NCBI RefSeq assembly: GCF_964253085.1
Contig: NZ_CAXUQH020000001.1
Location: forward strand, 7,874,001-7,938,000
DNA: 64,000 nucleotides
Origin: Paenibacillus_E sp964253085
GTDB taxonomy: Bacteria > Bacillota > Bacilli > Paenibacillales > NBRC-103111
Direction: 5' to 3'
In this document: positions 25,883 to 35,307 of the stretch, in pieces
How positions within the stretch are numbered: position 1 is the first letter of the stretch
Layout of the letters: every line of letters starts with the position of its first letter
Program-made: the position numbers and the translations under genes
The notes under the pieces: model-generated
What the model saw: the letters and a program-made list of their open reading frames with translations, nothing else
The model's database searches: none
What the model was told of the DNA's origin: nothing

Positions 25883-27322
25883 CTACAAAATAGGCGGTCT
25901 GCGATAAAGCGTCGCCTGCTCAAACGCATACGCAAGCTTAATCAGCGTCGGCTCACTGAATGCTCCAGCTGCAAACATCACGCCCATAGGACCTTTGCTT
26001 GTATAACCAGCGGGTACAATCAGAAGCGGATAGCCTGCCCTGGCGGCAATATCCTCGCCTTCATCTTTGGGGAAAAACAACGCATCGAGTTGATACGTTT
26101 GGAGGGCATGATCGATTCCTTGTGATCGTGTTAACTCTTGATACCTATGTAGACTCGTCAAATAAGTCTCTTCCGAAAGCGTTCCGTTCGCATCCTCTGA
26201 CCAAATCAACGTATCCTGCCCGTAGACCAGTGCCTGATTGGCATGCCTTTCATTGAACGCAATAACCTCTTGTAAGGAGTGCACGTATGGCGGATCTAAC
26301 TTTGCCAGATAGGCATTGAGATCTCTTTTGAATTCATAAAGCAGCACATCGTAGTTCCAGACAGCATCTTGACAAGGAAGCGCCACGTCATCAATCACAA
26401 TCGCGCCTTCGTCGCGCAGAACCTGAATAGCCCTCTCGGCAATCTGCCGTTCTTCCTCATCCAACTGCTGATAATACCAACGTGGAATCCCTATTCTGGC
26501 TTGATGAAGTCCTCGACTATCGAGATAGGGGGTATAATCCCGATGGCCTTGCCCTTCACTAGCTATACTACGTGCATCCGAGGCATCGACACCTGTCATC
26601 ACGCCAAGTAAGACGGCCGCATCACTCACGGTACGCGTCATCGGACCCGGTGTATCCTGACTGCTGGCAAGCGGAATAATGCCCGAGCGACTTAACAGGC
26701 CAACCGTTGGCTTCAAGCCCACTAAGCTGTTATGCCCTGCTGGATTGACGATCGATCCGGACGTTTCAGTACCGATAGCTCCCACTGCAAAATGAGCCGC
26801 TATTGCCGCACCAGACCCTGAGCTTGAGCCTCCAACTTCATAAATGCCAGGCCCATACGGATTCGCCACCTGTCCGCCTCTTGAGCTATAGCCAGATGGC
26901 ATCGCAACGGCCATAAAATTCGCCCACTCTGTCATATTCACCTTGCCTAGCAACACCGCACCAGCGTCACGCAGCTTGGCAGCTATATACGCATCTACAC
27001 TCGCCACATGCTCCGCTAAACAAATCGATCCAGCACTCGTGTGCATGCGGTCAGCGGTCTGAATGTTGTCTTTGAGCAAAATCGGAATGCCATGCAAAGG
27101 GCCCCGGCTCCCACCTTCTGCACGTTCCCGATCTAAAGCTTCCGCAATCTCTACTGCATCGGGATTCAGCTCCAGCACCGCATTAATTTTGCCATTATAG
27201 GCTTCAATTCGACCTGTATAGTAAACAACCAAATCTACAGAACTGATTTCCCGCCGTTCCATCGCTAGTTGAAGTGTGATAATGTCCGCATTTGCCATCC
27301 ATTCGTCCGAAATAAGTGCCAT
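25883..27322 (-). CDS. Amidase signature family hydrolase
   Basis: 479 residues with the Ser-cisSer-Lys triad region: K84 in ILLKDNIQT, GGSSSGSGAA (164-173) and nucleophile S190 in GTETSGSIVNPAG. It hydrolyses amide bonds. With no gatB or gatC beside it, and a C-terminal part unlike GatA, it is a stand-alone amidase rather than the tRNA amidotransferase subunit. It has no signal peptide. Divergent from the WYL regulator gene. Confidence 0.9.
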   Translation of the reverse strand: MALISDEWMANADIITLQLAMERREISSVDLVVYYTGRIEAYNGKINAVLELNPDAVEIAEALDRERAEGGSRGPLHGIPILLKDNIQTADRMHTSAGSICLAEHVASVDAYIAAKLRDAGAVLLGKVNMTEWANFMAVAMPSGYSSRGGQVANPYGPGIYEVGGSSSGSGAAIAAHFAVGAIGTETSGSIVNPAGHNSLVGLKPTVGLLSRSGIIPLASSQDTPGPMTRTVSDAAVLLGVMTGVDASDARSIASEGQGHRDYTPYLDSRGLHQARIGIPRWYYQQLDEEERQIAERAIQVLRDEGAIVIDDVALPCQDAVWNYDVLLYEFKRDLNAYLAKLDPPYVHSLQEVIAFNERHANQALVYGQDTLIWSEDANGTLSEETYLTSLHRYQELTRSQGIDHALQTYQLDALFFPKDEGEDIAARAGYPLLIVPAGYTSKGPMGVMFAAGAFSEPTLIKLAYAFEQATLYRRPPIL

Positions 27323-27497
27323 CTACAACCGCCACCCCTTCACTATTCATGCTACACTAATTCCCTAGGATTTCGGGTTTACCTTCTTGAAGCAGGGATT
27401 TCCTAGCAGCTTTCAGTATAACGGGCAACAAAGGATTTTCATCTGTATAATCGAATAATGAATGAAGAATATGACCAGAATCAATGAGGTGCTCCTT

Positions 27498-28439
27498 TTG
27501 AAAATAGATCGTTTACTCGCCATCACCATGCTGCTGCTCAATCGTCGCCGTATTAGCGCAAAAGAGCTTTCCGAGCGGTTCGAGGTTTCTATGCGTACCA
27601 TTTATCGGGATGTGGAGGCCATTAACCAAGCTGGCATTCCGGTTGTTTCCTATTCGGGTCTCAGCGGTGGTTATGAAATCATGGACCAGTACCGGCTGGA
27701 TCGTCAGTTTCTGTCCTTGGAAGAGCTGCAATCGATCATCATCGGCCTCAAAGGAATTCGCGCTTCCGTCCCCGACCAAGAAATCAGCAATCTGCTGGAT
27801 AAGGTTGGCGCACTAGTCGCTAAATCCGAACAACCCGCAGCTGCGCAACTTGGCAACCAGCTCATCCTCGACATGAATCCATGGAGCAGTGGCCATCAAA
27901 ATACAGATCAGCTGACAGCTCTCCGCAACGCAATTAAAGAGACAAAGCTCGTATCCTTTTCTTATATTTCATCGCAAAGCGAACCGTCCGTGCGAACCGT
28001 TGAGCCCATGGGCATCGTGGTCAAAGGCTTCGGCTGGTATCTGTACGGCTACTGCTTGCTGCGTGAGGATTTCCGGATTTTCCGATTATCCCGCATGCAT
28101 GGCGTCGAAGTGCTTCCCCAAACATTCGAGCGCAAGCAAGAAACATTAGAAAAGCTCGATTATCGTTTGGGTAAAAGAGACCCCTCCACCCTCATTACGC
28201 TCGTGCTGCACGCGCAGCCGAATGTTAGGGCGCAGATCGAAGACTATTTCCGACCCGAACATGTGACCATGCAGCCCGACGGAACACTGATGATTAGAGC
28301 GACGCAGCCCGATGAGCCTTGGCTGTATGGCATGTTGCTTAGCTATGGTCCAAACCTGCGCATTCTAGAACCCGCGCATATCGCAGCCGCCGTCAAAGAG
28401 AAGGCCGAAAAAATAGTTGCCCTCTATTCGACTCACTGA
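27498..28439 (+). CDS. HTH/WYL-domain transcription regulator (YafY-like)
   Basis: About 313 residues: an N-terminal DeoR-type HTH (KIDRLLAITMLLLNRRRISAK region, then SMRTIYRDVEAI), a central WYL domain (about 135-215: LVSFSYISSQSEPSVRTVEPMGIVVKGFGWYLYGYC) and a WCX domain. The start is a TTG at 27498 with GAGGTG six bases upstream; longer readings add residues unlike the family. It probably regulates the DinB-family gene after it. A perfect CTGACA-N6-TGTCAG palindrome overlaps its stop codon. Confidence 0.88.
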   Translation: MKIDRLLAITMLLLNRRRISAKELSERFEVSMRTIYRDVEAINQAGIPVVSYSGLSGGYEIMDQYRLDRQFLSLEELQSIIIGLKGIRASVPDQEISNLLDKVGALVAKSEQPAAAQLGNQLILDMNPWSSGHQNTDQLTALRNAIKETKLVSFSYISSQSEPSVRTVEPMGIVVKGFGWYLYGYCLLREDFRIFRLSRMHGVEVLPQTFERKQETLEKLDYRLGKRDPSTLITLVLHAQPNVRAQIEDYFRPEHVTMQPDGTLMIRATQPDEPWLYGMLLSYGPNLRILEPAHIAAAVKEKAEKIVALYSTH

Positions 28440-28453
28440 CATTCTGTTGTCAG
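28436..28453 (+). promoter_or_regulatory. Palindrome at the WYL-regulator/DinB junction
   Basis: CTGACA (28436-28441) and TGTCAG (28448-28453) form a perfect 6-6-6 palindrome that includes the regulator stop codon and lies upstream of the DinB unit. It is a candidate operator for the WYL regulator. Confidence 0.45.
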
Positions 28454-28483
28454 CAATGATTGTCTATACTGGGGGTATGAGGT

Positions 28484-28594
28484 ATGCGTATCAACCAAGA
28501 GCAAGAACTATACGGAACTCTGCCCCTGCTGACGACGTATCTATACAAGAATGCATGCTTACGATGCCAGTTTTTTCTGGCGAAAAAACTTTGA
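28484..28594 (+). CDS. Possible 36-residue leader peptide before DinB
   Basis: ATG 28484 follows GGGGG at a good distance and reads MRINQEQELYGTLPLLTTYL and then a Cys/Phe-rich tail (KNACLRCQFFLAKKL). Its TGA (28592-28594) overlaps the GAGGAGG ribosome site of the DinB gene, so the two would be translationally coupled. No family is recognised. It could also be a chance frame. Confidence 0.35.
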   Translation: MRINQEQELYGTLPLLTTYLYKNACLRCQFFLAKKL

Positions 28595-28608
28595 GGAGGA
28601 CAACCCCC

Positions 28609-29109
28609 ATGTTCAAAATGATTGAAGATTTCGTAACCGAATATACCCGAGAAGCACAAGGCACCCAGCGCGTCATGGACGTCCTGACGGATGCTTCACT
28701 TGCTCAGAAGATCACACCAGAGCTCCGTTCGCTAGGACAAATTGCTTGGCATATCGCAACAACGATCCACGAGATGCTATCTCGCACAGGACTAACATTT
28801 GCCGCCCCTGAAGGGGAAGAGCTTGCTCCCGCTTCTGCCCAAACCATTGCAGATACCTATCGCTCCTCCGTTGCCGCAGCTATCGAAGCGCTTAAGTCGC
28901 AATGGACCGACGCAAAGCTGAACGAGACTAGCGATATGTACGGCGATCAGTGGCCTAACGGACTTACGCTGCGCGTTCTCATCTCCCATGAAATTCACCA
29001 TCGCGGTGAGATGATCGTCCTTATGCGCCAAGCCGGATTGCGCGTTCCCGATATTTATGGTCCGACGCGGGAAAGTTGGGTTGAGATGGGTATGCAACCG
29101 TTGGTGTAG
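28609..29109 (+). CDS. DinB-family protein
   Basis: 166 residues, four-helix bundle of the DinB/YfiT type. Metal-ligand histidines are visible in IAWHIATTIHEM and ISHEIHHRGEMIVLMRQ. Members are metal-dependent enzymes, often thiol transferases using bacillithiol, or stress-induced proteins. GAGGAGG lies nine bases before the ATG. The WYL regulator upstream is a common partner for such genes, so induction by that regulator is likely. Confidence 0.85.
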   Translation: MFKMIEDFVTEYTREAQGTQRVMDVLTDASLAQKITPELRSLGQIAWHIATTIHEMLSRTGLTFAAPEGEELAPASAQTIADTYRSSVAAAIEALKSQWTDAKLNETSDMYGDQWPNGLTLRVLISHEIHHRGEMIVLMRQAGLRVPDIYGPTRESWVEMGMQPLV

Positions 29110-29297
29110 GCGACGCCCTTGGGCAGCTTGGAAGTGAGCAGGCGCATTCGCAGGCGGAACACAATCATATCCACTTGCTGCACCATTCGCACACCTCCTC
29201 TGCCTAGAATGGTGCCTAATGGCTGAAATAGCGGGAGGTTTTCCAGTTATTTCTTGGATCACGTCGATCGAGCCATCTAACTCTCGTTTAAACATAG

Positions 29298-29344
29298 AAA
29301 GAGTTGTCCCCTCACGTCATCATAGACATGTGGAACAACTCTTT
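29298..29344. terminator. Bidirectional terminator
   Basis: AAAGAGTTGT pairs with ACAACTCTTT, with a long inner loop. It lies between DinB on + and rpiA on -. The 29110-29297 gap holds no other clear feature. Confidence 0.6.
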
Positions 29345-29369
29345 TTTGCATATTAGGCGTGCCCTTCTC

Positions 29370-30032
29370 CTACAACCTCACCACCGAACCATCCTTATAC
29401 CCCACGATCACTTGGCTGGCCATCCCGACAAAAAGCCCATTCTCCACAACACCCGGAATCGCGTTGATTGCCTGATGCAGCTCAGCGGGGTTAGGGATGC
29501 TGCCGAAATGACAATCAATGATATAATTCCCGTTGTCCGTCACATAGGGCTGATTGTCAGTAACTCTAACTTTGGGCTCGCAGCCTAGCGCTCGGAGCTT
29601 CCGAATCGTCAGTTCATAGCCAAACTTTACAACCTCAACAGGTAGTGGAAATGCACCAAGCTGCGCAACATTTTTACTTTCATCTACGACCACAATCAGC
29701 TTCTTACTTGAAAATGCGACGATTTTCTCCCTCAGCAGCGCACCTCCCCCACCTTTGATTAAGTGCCAATCTGGATCGACTTCATCTGCTCCATCTATCG
29801 TGACATCGATTTCTGAGATATCTGCAAAAGGAATAAGCGGAATCCCCAACTCCTTAGCCAAGTTCTCGGAGGCTACTGAGGTGGCAACTGCCTGAATGTG
29901 CAGACCATTTTGTACCCGAACACCAAGCCCTTGAATCGCCCAATACGCCGTTGAGCCTGTCCCCAAACCAACAATCATCCCATTTTGGATCTCCTCAATG
30001 GCTAGCTCTGCTGCTGCTTTTTTCGCTTCCAC
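29370..30032 (-). CDS. rpiA: Ribose-5-phosphate isomerase A
   Basis: About 220 residues, typical for RpiA. Motifs: VGLGTGSTAYWAI (substrate phosphate loop), DVTIDGADEVD with the catalytic Asp, and LIKGGGGALLREKIVA with the catalytic Lys/Glu. It interconverts ribose 5-phosphate and ribulose 5-phosphate in the pentose phosphate pathway. GTG 30032 fits GGAG nine bases upstream. An ATG 42 bases earlier gives an N-terminal extension unlike the family. Single gene, divergent from an SDR gene. Confidence 0.93.
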   Translation of the reverse strand: MEAKKAAAELAIEEIQNGMIVGLGTGSTAYWAIQGLGVRVQNGLHIQAVATSVASENLAKELGIPLIPFADISEIDVTIDGADEVDPDWHLIKGGGGALLREKIVAFSSKKLIVVVDESKNVAQLGAFPLPVEVVKFGYELTIRKLRALGCEPKVRVTDNQPYVTDNGNYIIDCHFGSIPNPAELHQAINAIPGVVENGLFVGMASQVIVGYKDGSVVRL

Positions 30033-30180
30033 TTGTACACACTCCTCACTTCCACTGATCGGAATTCTATCCAACTAGTTTAACACAAAAAGGAAAATCC
30101 AACGGGATTTCGTCCGTACAGTATTGGATGCGGCGATTCATCCCATGGGCTATACTGGAATAAAAAGGAGGCGAGCCGCG

Positions 30181-31035
30181 ATGCAAAATAAAACGGTACT
30201 CGTTACCGGAGCTAACTCTGGCATGGGCCTTGCCACAACAGTGGCATTGGCCAAGCTAGGCGCCAACGTCATCATGCTCTGCCGCAGCAGACAAAGAGGC
30301 GAGCAGGCGCTCGCAGAAGCTCGACGCCAAAGCGGCTCCGAGCTCATCGAGCTGATGCTGTGCGACCTCGCTTCACTTGCAAGCATTCGCGCTTTTGCGG
30401 CGGCGTTTTTGGTTAAGCACGCCGTGCTCGACGTGCTTGTGAACAACGCAGGCGTCGTCACCGTGAAGCGGCAGACTACAGCAGATGGCTTCGAGGCTAT
30501 GATGGGTGTCAACCATCTCGGCCACTTCCTGCTGACCCAGCTTCTGCTGGACGCTATCATCCGCGCTCCGCAGGGGCGGATCGTCAATGTCTCTTCCGGC
30601 GCCCACAAAATCGGGCGCATCGATTGGGCCAACCCTCACCTGCAGCGAGGGTTCCGGGTCTGGAACGGATACGCCCAGTCGAAGCTGGCGAATATCCTGT
30701 TCACCCGCGAGCTCGCCAAGCGGCTCGCAGGCACTTCAGCCACGGCCAACGCGCTCCATCCGGGAGCCGTGGCCACGAACATCGGTGTCGATCGCGACAC
30801 CGGATTTGGGAAGGCCGTGCATGCGATGATGCGGCCGTTTTTTTTGACACCGGCGCAGGGTGCGGATACGACGGTGTTCTTGGCCACGAGCCCGGACGTG
30901 CAAACGGTCAGCGGCGAGTACTACTACAGGCGGGCGATAGCGCCTGTTTCGGCCCGAGCGATGGACGATGCGCTGGCTCGTCAGCTCTGGGCTTGGAGCG
31001 AGGAGCAGGTCGGACTAACCGGTGGCGAGCACTAG
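30181..31035 (+). CDS. Short-chain dehydrogenase/reductase
   Basis: 284 residues with the Rossmann motif TGANSGMG, NNAG, the catalytic Ser in VNVSSGAH and YAQSK (YxxxK). This is a classical NAD(P)-dependent SDR nearest the retinol dehydrogenase/WW-oxidoreductase group. The substrate is unknown. ATG 30181 has AAAAGGAGG upstream. Base composition is visibly more G+C-rich than in the neighbouring rpiA. Confidence 0.9.
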   Translation: MQNKTVLVTGANSGMGLATTVALAKLGANVIMLCRSRQRGEQALAEARRQSGSELIELMLCDLASLASIRAFAAAFLVKHAVLDVLVNNAGVVTVKRQTTADGFEAMMGVNHLGHFLLTQLLLDAIIRAPQGRIVNVSSGAHKIGRIDWANPHLQRGFRVWNGYAQSKLANILFTRELAKRLAGTSATANALHPGAVATNIGVDRDTGFGKAVHAMMRPFFLTPAQGADTTVFLATSPDVQTVSGEYYYRRAIAPVSARAMDDALARQLWAWSEEQVGLTGGEH

Positions 31036-31133
31036 ATCATTGGTGCCTTCTCCCCTGTAAACCGCGGATAGCTGATCCCATATAAGGGTACGTTATAGGG
31101 AGCATTTACCTTATTTCCGGAGTGTGACGACCC

Positions 31134-31868
31134 TTGGACTTCTTTCACAGTCAAGAATCACTAACCACCATACAGTGGATATTACGTGCTATTGTAGGCT
31201 ACTTTTTCCTGCTTCTCACCGCCAAAGCATTAGGCCAACGCTCGATCTCACAATTGCGTTTTCTCGATTTCGTCATTGCACTCATTCTAGGCAATATCAT
31301 GGCACACCCACTCTCTGACGAGCACTTATCTTTAAAAGGCTCCATGATCACCACCCTTGCGCTCGTTGTGCTATATCTCATAACCTCTTGGCTAAGTCTA
31401 AAATGGAACTTCCTCAAGCATCTCTTTGAACCGTCACCACTGACGCTTATTGAACACGGAAAGCTTCGCATGGGCGGTCTGCGCAAAGCCAAAATCTCAG
31501 TCGACCACCTCTTCTCTGAGCTCCGCAAACAACAAATTGAGGATATTGAGAAGGTAGCACTCGCTCTGTGGGAGCCTGGCGGGATGGTTTCCGTATTTCT
31601 CGAGCCGCAGTATCAAACGGTGACAGCCCAAGATATGGCAATCCCCAGCGACCCTTTCTCTCTCGTGAAGCCACTGATCATACAGGGCTCCTATGATAAA
31701 AAGCTGCTCGCGCAGCAGGGAAAAGATCTGCCTTGGTTGAAGGCGCAGATGCAGACTTTACAGGTTGATATGGAGCACGTCGTGCTCGCGACGATCGACG
31801 ATCAAGACCAAGTCCGCGTGTACACGGAATTGAGCACGCAAGAAAAAGGCGAATTGACGCTGCATTAA
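31134..31868 (+). CDS. DUF421 (YetF-like) membrane protein
   Basis: 244 residues from a TTG start with CCGGAG upstream: three N-terminal membrane segments, then a cytoplasmic domain. Family motifs are TAKALGQRSISQLRFLDFVIALILGN, LIEHGKLRMGGLRKAKIS and the DLFSELRKQ-like DHLFSELRKQ. DUF421/YetF proteins are common in Bacillales. Members linked to SpoVAF in spores are known, but a general function is not. Last gene before a 670-bp non-coding region. Confidence 0.85.
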   Translation: MDFFHSQESLTTIQWILRAIVGYFFLLLTAKALGQRSISQLRFLDFVIALILGNIMAHPLSDEHLSLKGSMITTLALVVLYLITSWLSLKWNFLKHLFEPSPLTLIEHGKLRMGGLRKAKISVDHLFSELRKQQIEDIEKVALALWEPGGMVSVFLEPQYQTVTAQDMAIPSDPFSLVKPLIIQGSYDKKLLAQQGKDLPWLKAQMQTLQVDMEHVVLATIDDQDQVRVYTELSTQEKGELTLH

Positions 31869-31889
31869 GCGTTGGTTCGTCTTTATCTC

Positions 31890-32110
31890 GTGGCTTTACA
31901 TCCAATGTTGTGTGAGGGGGTTAGAGGTCAAACTAAGCAGATAGGTTGGATACTGGAGTTGGGGTTGTTGTGCTTGTGGTTGTTGGTTGCGATTGCAGTT
32001 AGGATTGTTGGGACGGGACAAGTTTGTGACTGTAGTGAGGCTGAAGTTGGGGTTAGAGGTGGACTGGTGAACATGCTGAAAGGTTGGACTTTCGAATTCT
32101 TGTTGCATAA
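31890..32110. repeat. C-poor (+ strand) low-complexity tract
   Basis: The + strand is rich in GTTG, GGTTG and GGGGTT with few C; the complement reads CAACC/CAACAACC. It is the counterpart, on the other strand, of the tracts at 89-243 and 54361-54540. It codes for nothing convincing and lies about 90 bp before palindrome quartet B. Confidence 0.6.
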
Positions 32111-32198
32111 GTGTCTTTAAGTAGCATCGCCCTTCTTTTGAGTATCCTCAGCCTGTCGTTAGCTTCCTCTCATGGTCACACTGGTGGATCTACAAACT

Positions 32199-32385
32199 TT
32201 AACTGGATTTCTTACAGCTAATTTCCTCGTTTTTGGCCATTTTCCTGATCTAGATGGAAAAACTCCATCTAATTCTTCCCCATTCTCCTCATTCGGCGTG
32301 AATGTGCACATTTAGCTGTACTTTTTCCAGTTATTCGCTTCAAAGTAGCATTTACGGCAAAATTAACTTCATAAAATCCATTTAT
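32199..32385. repeat. Palindrome quartet B
   Basis: 23-bp 9-5-9 palindromes at 32199-32221 (TTAACTGGA / TACAGCTAA), 32250-32272 (TAGATGGA / TCCATCTA perfect), 32312-32334 and a decayed one at 32363-32385. Start spacings are 51, 62 and 51 bp. It lies between two converging genes (DUF421 and VTT-domain protein). Confidence 0.8.
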
Positions 32386-32538
32386 TTTAAATTTTGCTTT
32401 CATGTCGCGCCCTCAGTTAGGTGTGGAGAGACTCCAACGAATAAGTCTTCACTATGCACAAAAACCCCGCTCTGCTCAAGCTTCGCTCCCTGTAAATCGG
32501 GAAACAAGCTTGCTTCAAGGCGGGGGCATTCTGCGGCA

Positions 32539-33156
32539 TCACATAAACCGCTTTTCTACTTTTTTGCTAATCACCAGTGAAATACCAATGAATAAGGCCA
32601 CATAAATAAGCTCATACGGATTGTTCACGAACCTCTTCAAATCATAGCCAATGAAGCTAACGGACATGACCATCACCGCTTTCCCCGCTGCAACCGCCAC
32701 GAGGAATGATCGAAAACGCATCCGCACCAGCCCCGCCGCCATATTAATAACCACGAAGGGTCCTAGAGGAAATAGACTAAGGATAAAGACATAATTGAAC
32801 GCTTGGCGTCGCGCCCAGTTGAGGCTTTTTTGGACTTTCGGTTTCTGCGACCAACGCACGAGATAGGGGTGGCCTGCCACCTTTTTCACAATCGCAAACG
32901 TCACCAAGCAACCGCACACAATTCCGATCCACGAGTAGAGAAAACCGAGCCACAGCCCATAAACTGTCGCGTTCACGCTAATGATCACCAGTGTTGGGAG
33001 TGGTGGAATGAAGGATTTCATAAAGGGAAGCAGCAGTCCCGGCAGCGGACCGAATGAGCGGTACTTGTCCAAAATCAGCATCAGATTCTCTTCGGTTAAA
33101 TAAGATAAGAGCTCTTTGATATCCATATGGCGTGAAAAGTCGACAACCTTCGACAT
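32539..33156 (-). CDS. VTT-domain (TVP38/TMEM64/DedA-like) membrane protein
   Basis: 205 residues, about five membrane segments. Typical features are the central FIPPLPTLVIISVNATVYG re-entrant loop and SLFPLGPFVVINMAAGLVRMRFRSFL. DedA-superfamily proteins handle lipid flipping and membrane homeostasis; the substrate here is unknown. AGAGGAG precedes the start. It converges with DUF421 across the low-complexity and palindrome region 31869-32538. Confidence 0.85.
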   Translation of the reverse strand: MSKVVDFSRHMDIKELLSYLTEENLMLILDKYRSFGPLPGLLLPFMKSFIPPLPTLVIISVNATVYGLWLGFLYSWIGIVCGCLVTFAIVKKVAGHPYLVRWSQKPKVQKSLNWARRQAFNYVFILSLFPLGPFVVINMAAGLVRMRFRSFLVAVAAGKAVMVMSVSFIGYDLKRFVNNPYELIYVALFIGISLVISKKVEKRFM

Positions 33157-33228
33157 TTCCTCTCCTCTCGTTCATATGGCACGATTATAGCACGACGGCC
33201 CCAATTAGCGCACGGTGGAACACAAAAC

Positions 33229-33259
33229 AAGCTGACACTGGGACACCCAGTATCAGCTT
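33229..33259 (-). terminator. Terminator of the secreted helical protein gene
   Basis: AAGCTGACACTGGG pairs with CCCAGTATCAGCTT around ACA, with one mismatch. Confidence 0.75.
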
Positions 33260-33279
33260 GCGCATGAGTAAATATAAAC

Positions 33280-33933
33280 TTATTTGAACTTATCGGGGAA
33301 CTGCTTGATAATCCCATCCGACAACATATCGGCATACATCATCATATGATCCTCACCCTTATCGAAGGCAAGAATATCCGCTTTCCAATCCTTTTTCAGC
33401 CTCGCAGTGACTTGATCAGTAATAAACTGCAAATGTGCATATAGCATGTCCCGCTGTTCTTTCTCTGACCAGTTCGGATTCGCGGCGCTTAGAAATTTGG
33501 CGATATCGTCCGCATTTCGGTACCACTCTTTGTTAAACTTGGCTAGATCGGCTTGATTACCAGCTTTGGCCGCATCTAGCACGCCACCAGCTAATTGGAT
33601 GTGTTCCCTCAACAGTTCAGCCAACTTATTCCCAGCCGCATCGCCATAAACCGGCTTCACCGCATCACCAATGTCCTGCTGGTTCTTCAGCAGCCTATCC
33701 AAAACATCTTTCTGATCCTCTACCCCAGCAATTGCACTTACAATGTAGCTTCTCGTCCAGCCCACATGATTAGCCCAAAGTCTCCTCATGTCTTGCTTAA
33801 GCTTCACTTTCGCATCGTTCATACAAAGCGCAGAACCAGGTTCTTTCCCAGCGGCATGTGCGCCTATCGGCATGAACGTGAAGGAGAGAACCATCGTTAC
33901 AAGCAGCGTTACTAATAGGAATCTTCGTTTCAT
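33280..33933 (-). CDS. Secreted mostly helical protein, function unknown
   Basis: 217 residues. A signal peptide ends near AHAAG, then a mature chain of predicted amphipathic helices with conserved-looking pairs HVGWTRSYIVSAI, EHIQLAGGVLDAA, EWYRNADDIAKFLSAANPNW and YAHLQFITDQV. The His/Asp/Glu pattern recalls four-helix bundles, but no metal site is certain. ATG 33933 has GAGGAGCAGG upstream; an ATG 24 bases earlier is less favoured. Single-gene unit with its own terminator. Confidence 0.75.
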   Translation of the reverse strand: MKRRFLLVTLLVTMVLSFTFMPIGAHAAGKEPGSALCMNDAKVKLKQDMRRLWANHVGWTRSYIVSAIAGVEDQKDVLDRLLKNQQDIGDAVKPVYGDAAGNKLAELLREHIQLAGGVLDAAKAGNQADLAKFNKEWYRNADDIAKFLSAANPNWSEKEQRDMLYAHLQFITDQVTARLKKDWKADILAFDKGEDHMMMYADMLSDGIIKQFPDKFK

Positions 33934-34022
33934 CAAAACCTGCTCCTCTGCAAACAATTCTCGAACAAGGTTTATTTTGAGGAAATACTTACGTTTTTAT
34001 GCCCGTTCTCTACGGCTATATG

Positions 34023-34053
34023 AAAAAGACCCTCAGCTATCCGCTGTGGGTCT
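34023..34053 (-). terminator. Terminator of the MFS gene
   Basis: AGACCCTCAGC pairs with GCTGTGGGTCT around TATCC. On the minus strand CTTTTT follows. Confidence 0.75.
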
Positions 34054-34083
34054 CCCGATCCTATCCCGATCCTATCCATCCTT

Positions 34084-35307
34084 CTAGACTAGCTTGGCAT
34101 TCTGATTATGGAGTGATAACTTCGCTCGAGGACGATGGTGCAGCACATAGTACAAAGCCGCGGATAGCAAGGGAACGAGCCCTGCGACGACATACATCAT
34201 GCGATAATCCGACACCGAAGCGATCATTCCCATGACATAAGACCCTAAGCCGTACCCAAGGTCGAACAGCAGGAAAAACGTCCCCGTTGCGCTCCCTCTA
34301 CGGTGTTCAGGTGCCAGCTTCATCGCTAAAGCCTGAAAGCAAGGCAACAGCGCCCCATAACCCACGCCCATAATGACTCCCGCCACCAAAACCATTGTTC
34401 CAGCATGCGCTTGGCTTAATAGGAGCATCCCTACGGTAAACAAGACAATCCCGGGATAATACAGATAATGTTCATTGTAAGAGTCGAATATTTTCCCAAT
34501 CAGCGGCCGGAATACCACGATCATCAGCGCAAACACAACAAAGAAGGTACCTGCAACTTGAGATTGATGAATTTCAACCGTAAACGAGGACATAAAACCA
34601 GATAACGAGCTATAGGCAAAAGCTAGAATAAACCCCACCGCCGAAATCGGCAGTGCCTTAGGCTCGATAAAATCACTCCATTGCAAGCGCCGCTTCTCTC
34701 GTTCTCCGGGCTCCATCGCCTGCAGTGCCTCTTGTTTTTGCTTAGGCACTCGCATACCCAGCGTGAATAGGAGTGAGAGCGCAGCAATCACACAAATAGC
34801 CAACAACAGAACATGGATGTCCTTATCTTTCCATAAAAATAAACCCATCGCAGGCCCGATGACCATCCCGACGCTCATGAACATGCTGAAATAGCCCATC
34901 CCCGTGCCCTGACGCGAATTAGGTACGAGTGACGATGCAATCGTACTCGTTGCCGTTGAAGCTATCGCATAGCTCATGCCGTGAATAAGGCGAATCACCA
35001 GAAACATGAACGTCCCCTTCGCGCCGAAGTAGCTGATACAGGCCAATAAGAAAATGACCATTCCGATAATGGCCATCTTCTTTTTACCATAGCGATCTAC
35101 CCATTGTCCTGAGAAGGGTCTAATCAACACCCCACCGATGACATAAATCGTTATCGATAATCCCATCTGCTGCTGATCACCGTGCAAACTATCCTTTACA
35201 TATAGGGGAAATGCCGTAGCAAGAATATAAAAAGTGAGAAACATGAAAAAGCTGCTCATACATACGACAACGAAATTTTTGCTCCAAATTCTCTCTCTAG
35301 TCAACAT
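34084..35307 (-). CDS. Major facilitator superfamily transporter
   Basis: About 407 residues, twelve membrane segments, with the MFS loop motif GQWVDRYGKKKMAI after TM2 and RFxxG-like RQGTGMGYFSMFMSVGMVIGPAMG at TM4-TM5. It resembles YfcJ/YwoG-type drug/metabolite exporters. ATG 35307 has TGGAG nearby; longer frames run into the intergenic region. It is divergent from a LysR gene and is the likely target of that regulator. Confidence 0.88.
   Translation of the reverse strand: MLTRERIWSKNFVVVCMSSFFMFLTFYILATAFPLYVKDSLHGDQQQMGLSITIYVIGGVLIRPFSGQWVDRYGKKKMAIIGMVIFLLACISYFGAKGTFMFLVIRLIHGMSYAIASTATSTIASSLVPNSRQGTGMGYFSMFMSVGMVIGPAMGLFLWKDKDIHVLLLAICVIAALSLLFTLGMRVPKQKQEALQAMEPGEREKRRLQWSDFIEPKALPISAVGFILAFAYSSLSGFMSSFTVEIHQSQVAGTFFVVFALMIVVFRPLIGKIFDSYNEHYLYYPGIVLFTVGMLLLSQAHAGTMVLVAGVIMGVGYGALLPCFQALAMKLAPEHRRGSATGTFFLLFDLGYGLGSYVMGMIASVSDYRMMYVVAGLVPLLSAALYYVLHHRPRAKLSLHNQNAKLV

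Noticed and set aside
25883..27322. GatA subunit of the tRNA amidotransferase
   Set aside because: No gatC/gatB neighbours; a GlnRS gene is close by; the C-terminal half is unlike GatA.
29055..29186. A 43-codon minus-strand frame with a strong AGGAGG site overlapping the DinB 3' end
   Set aside because: Its last two thirds run antisense to conserved DinB codons, and its product resembles no protein I know. Chance is more likely.
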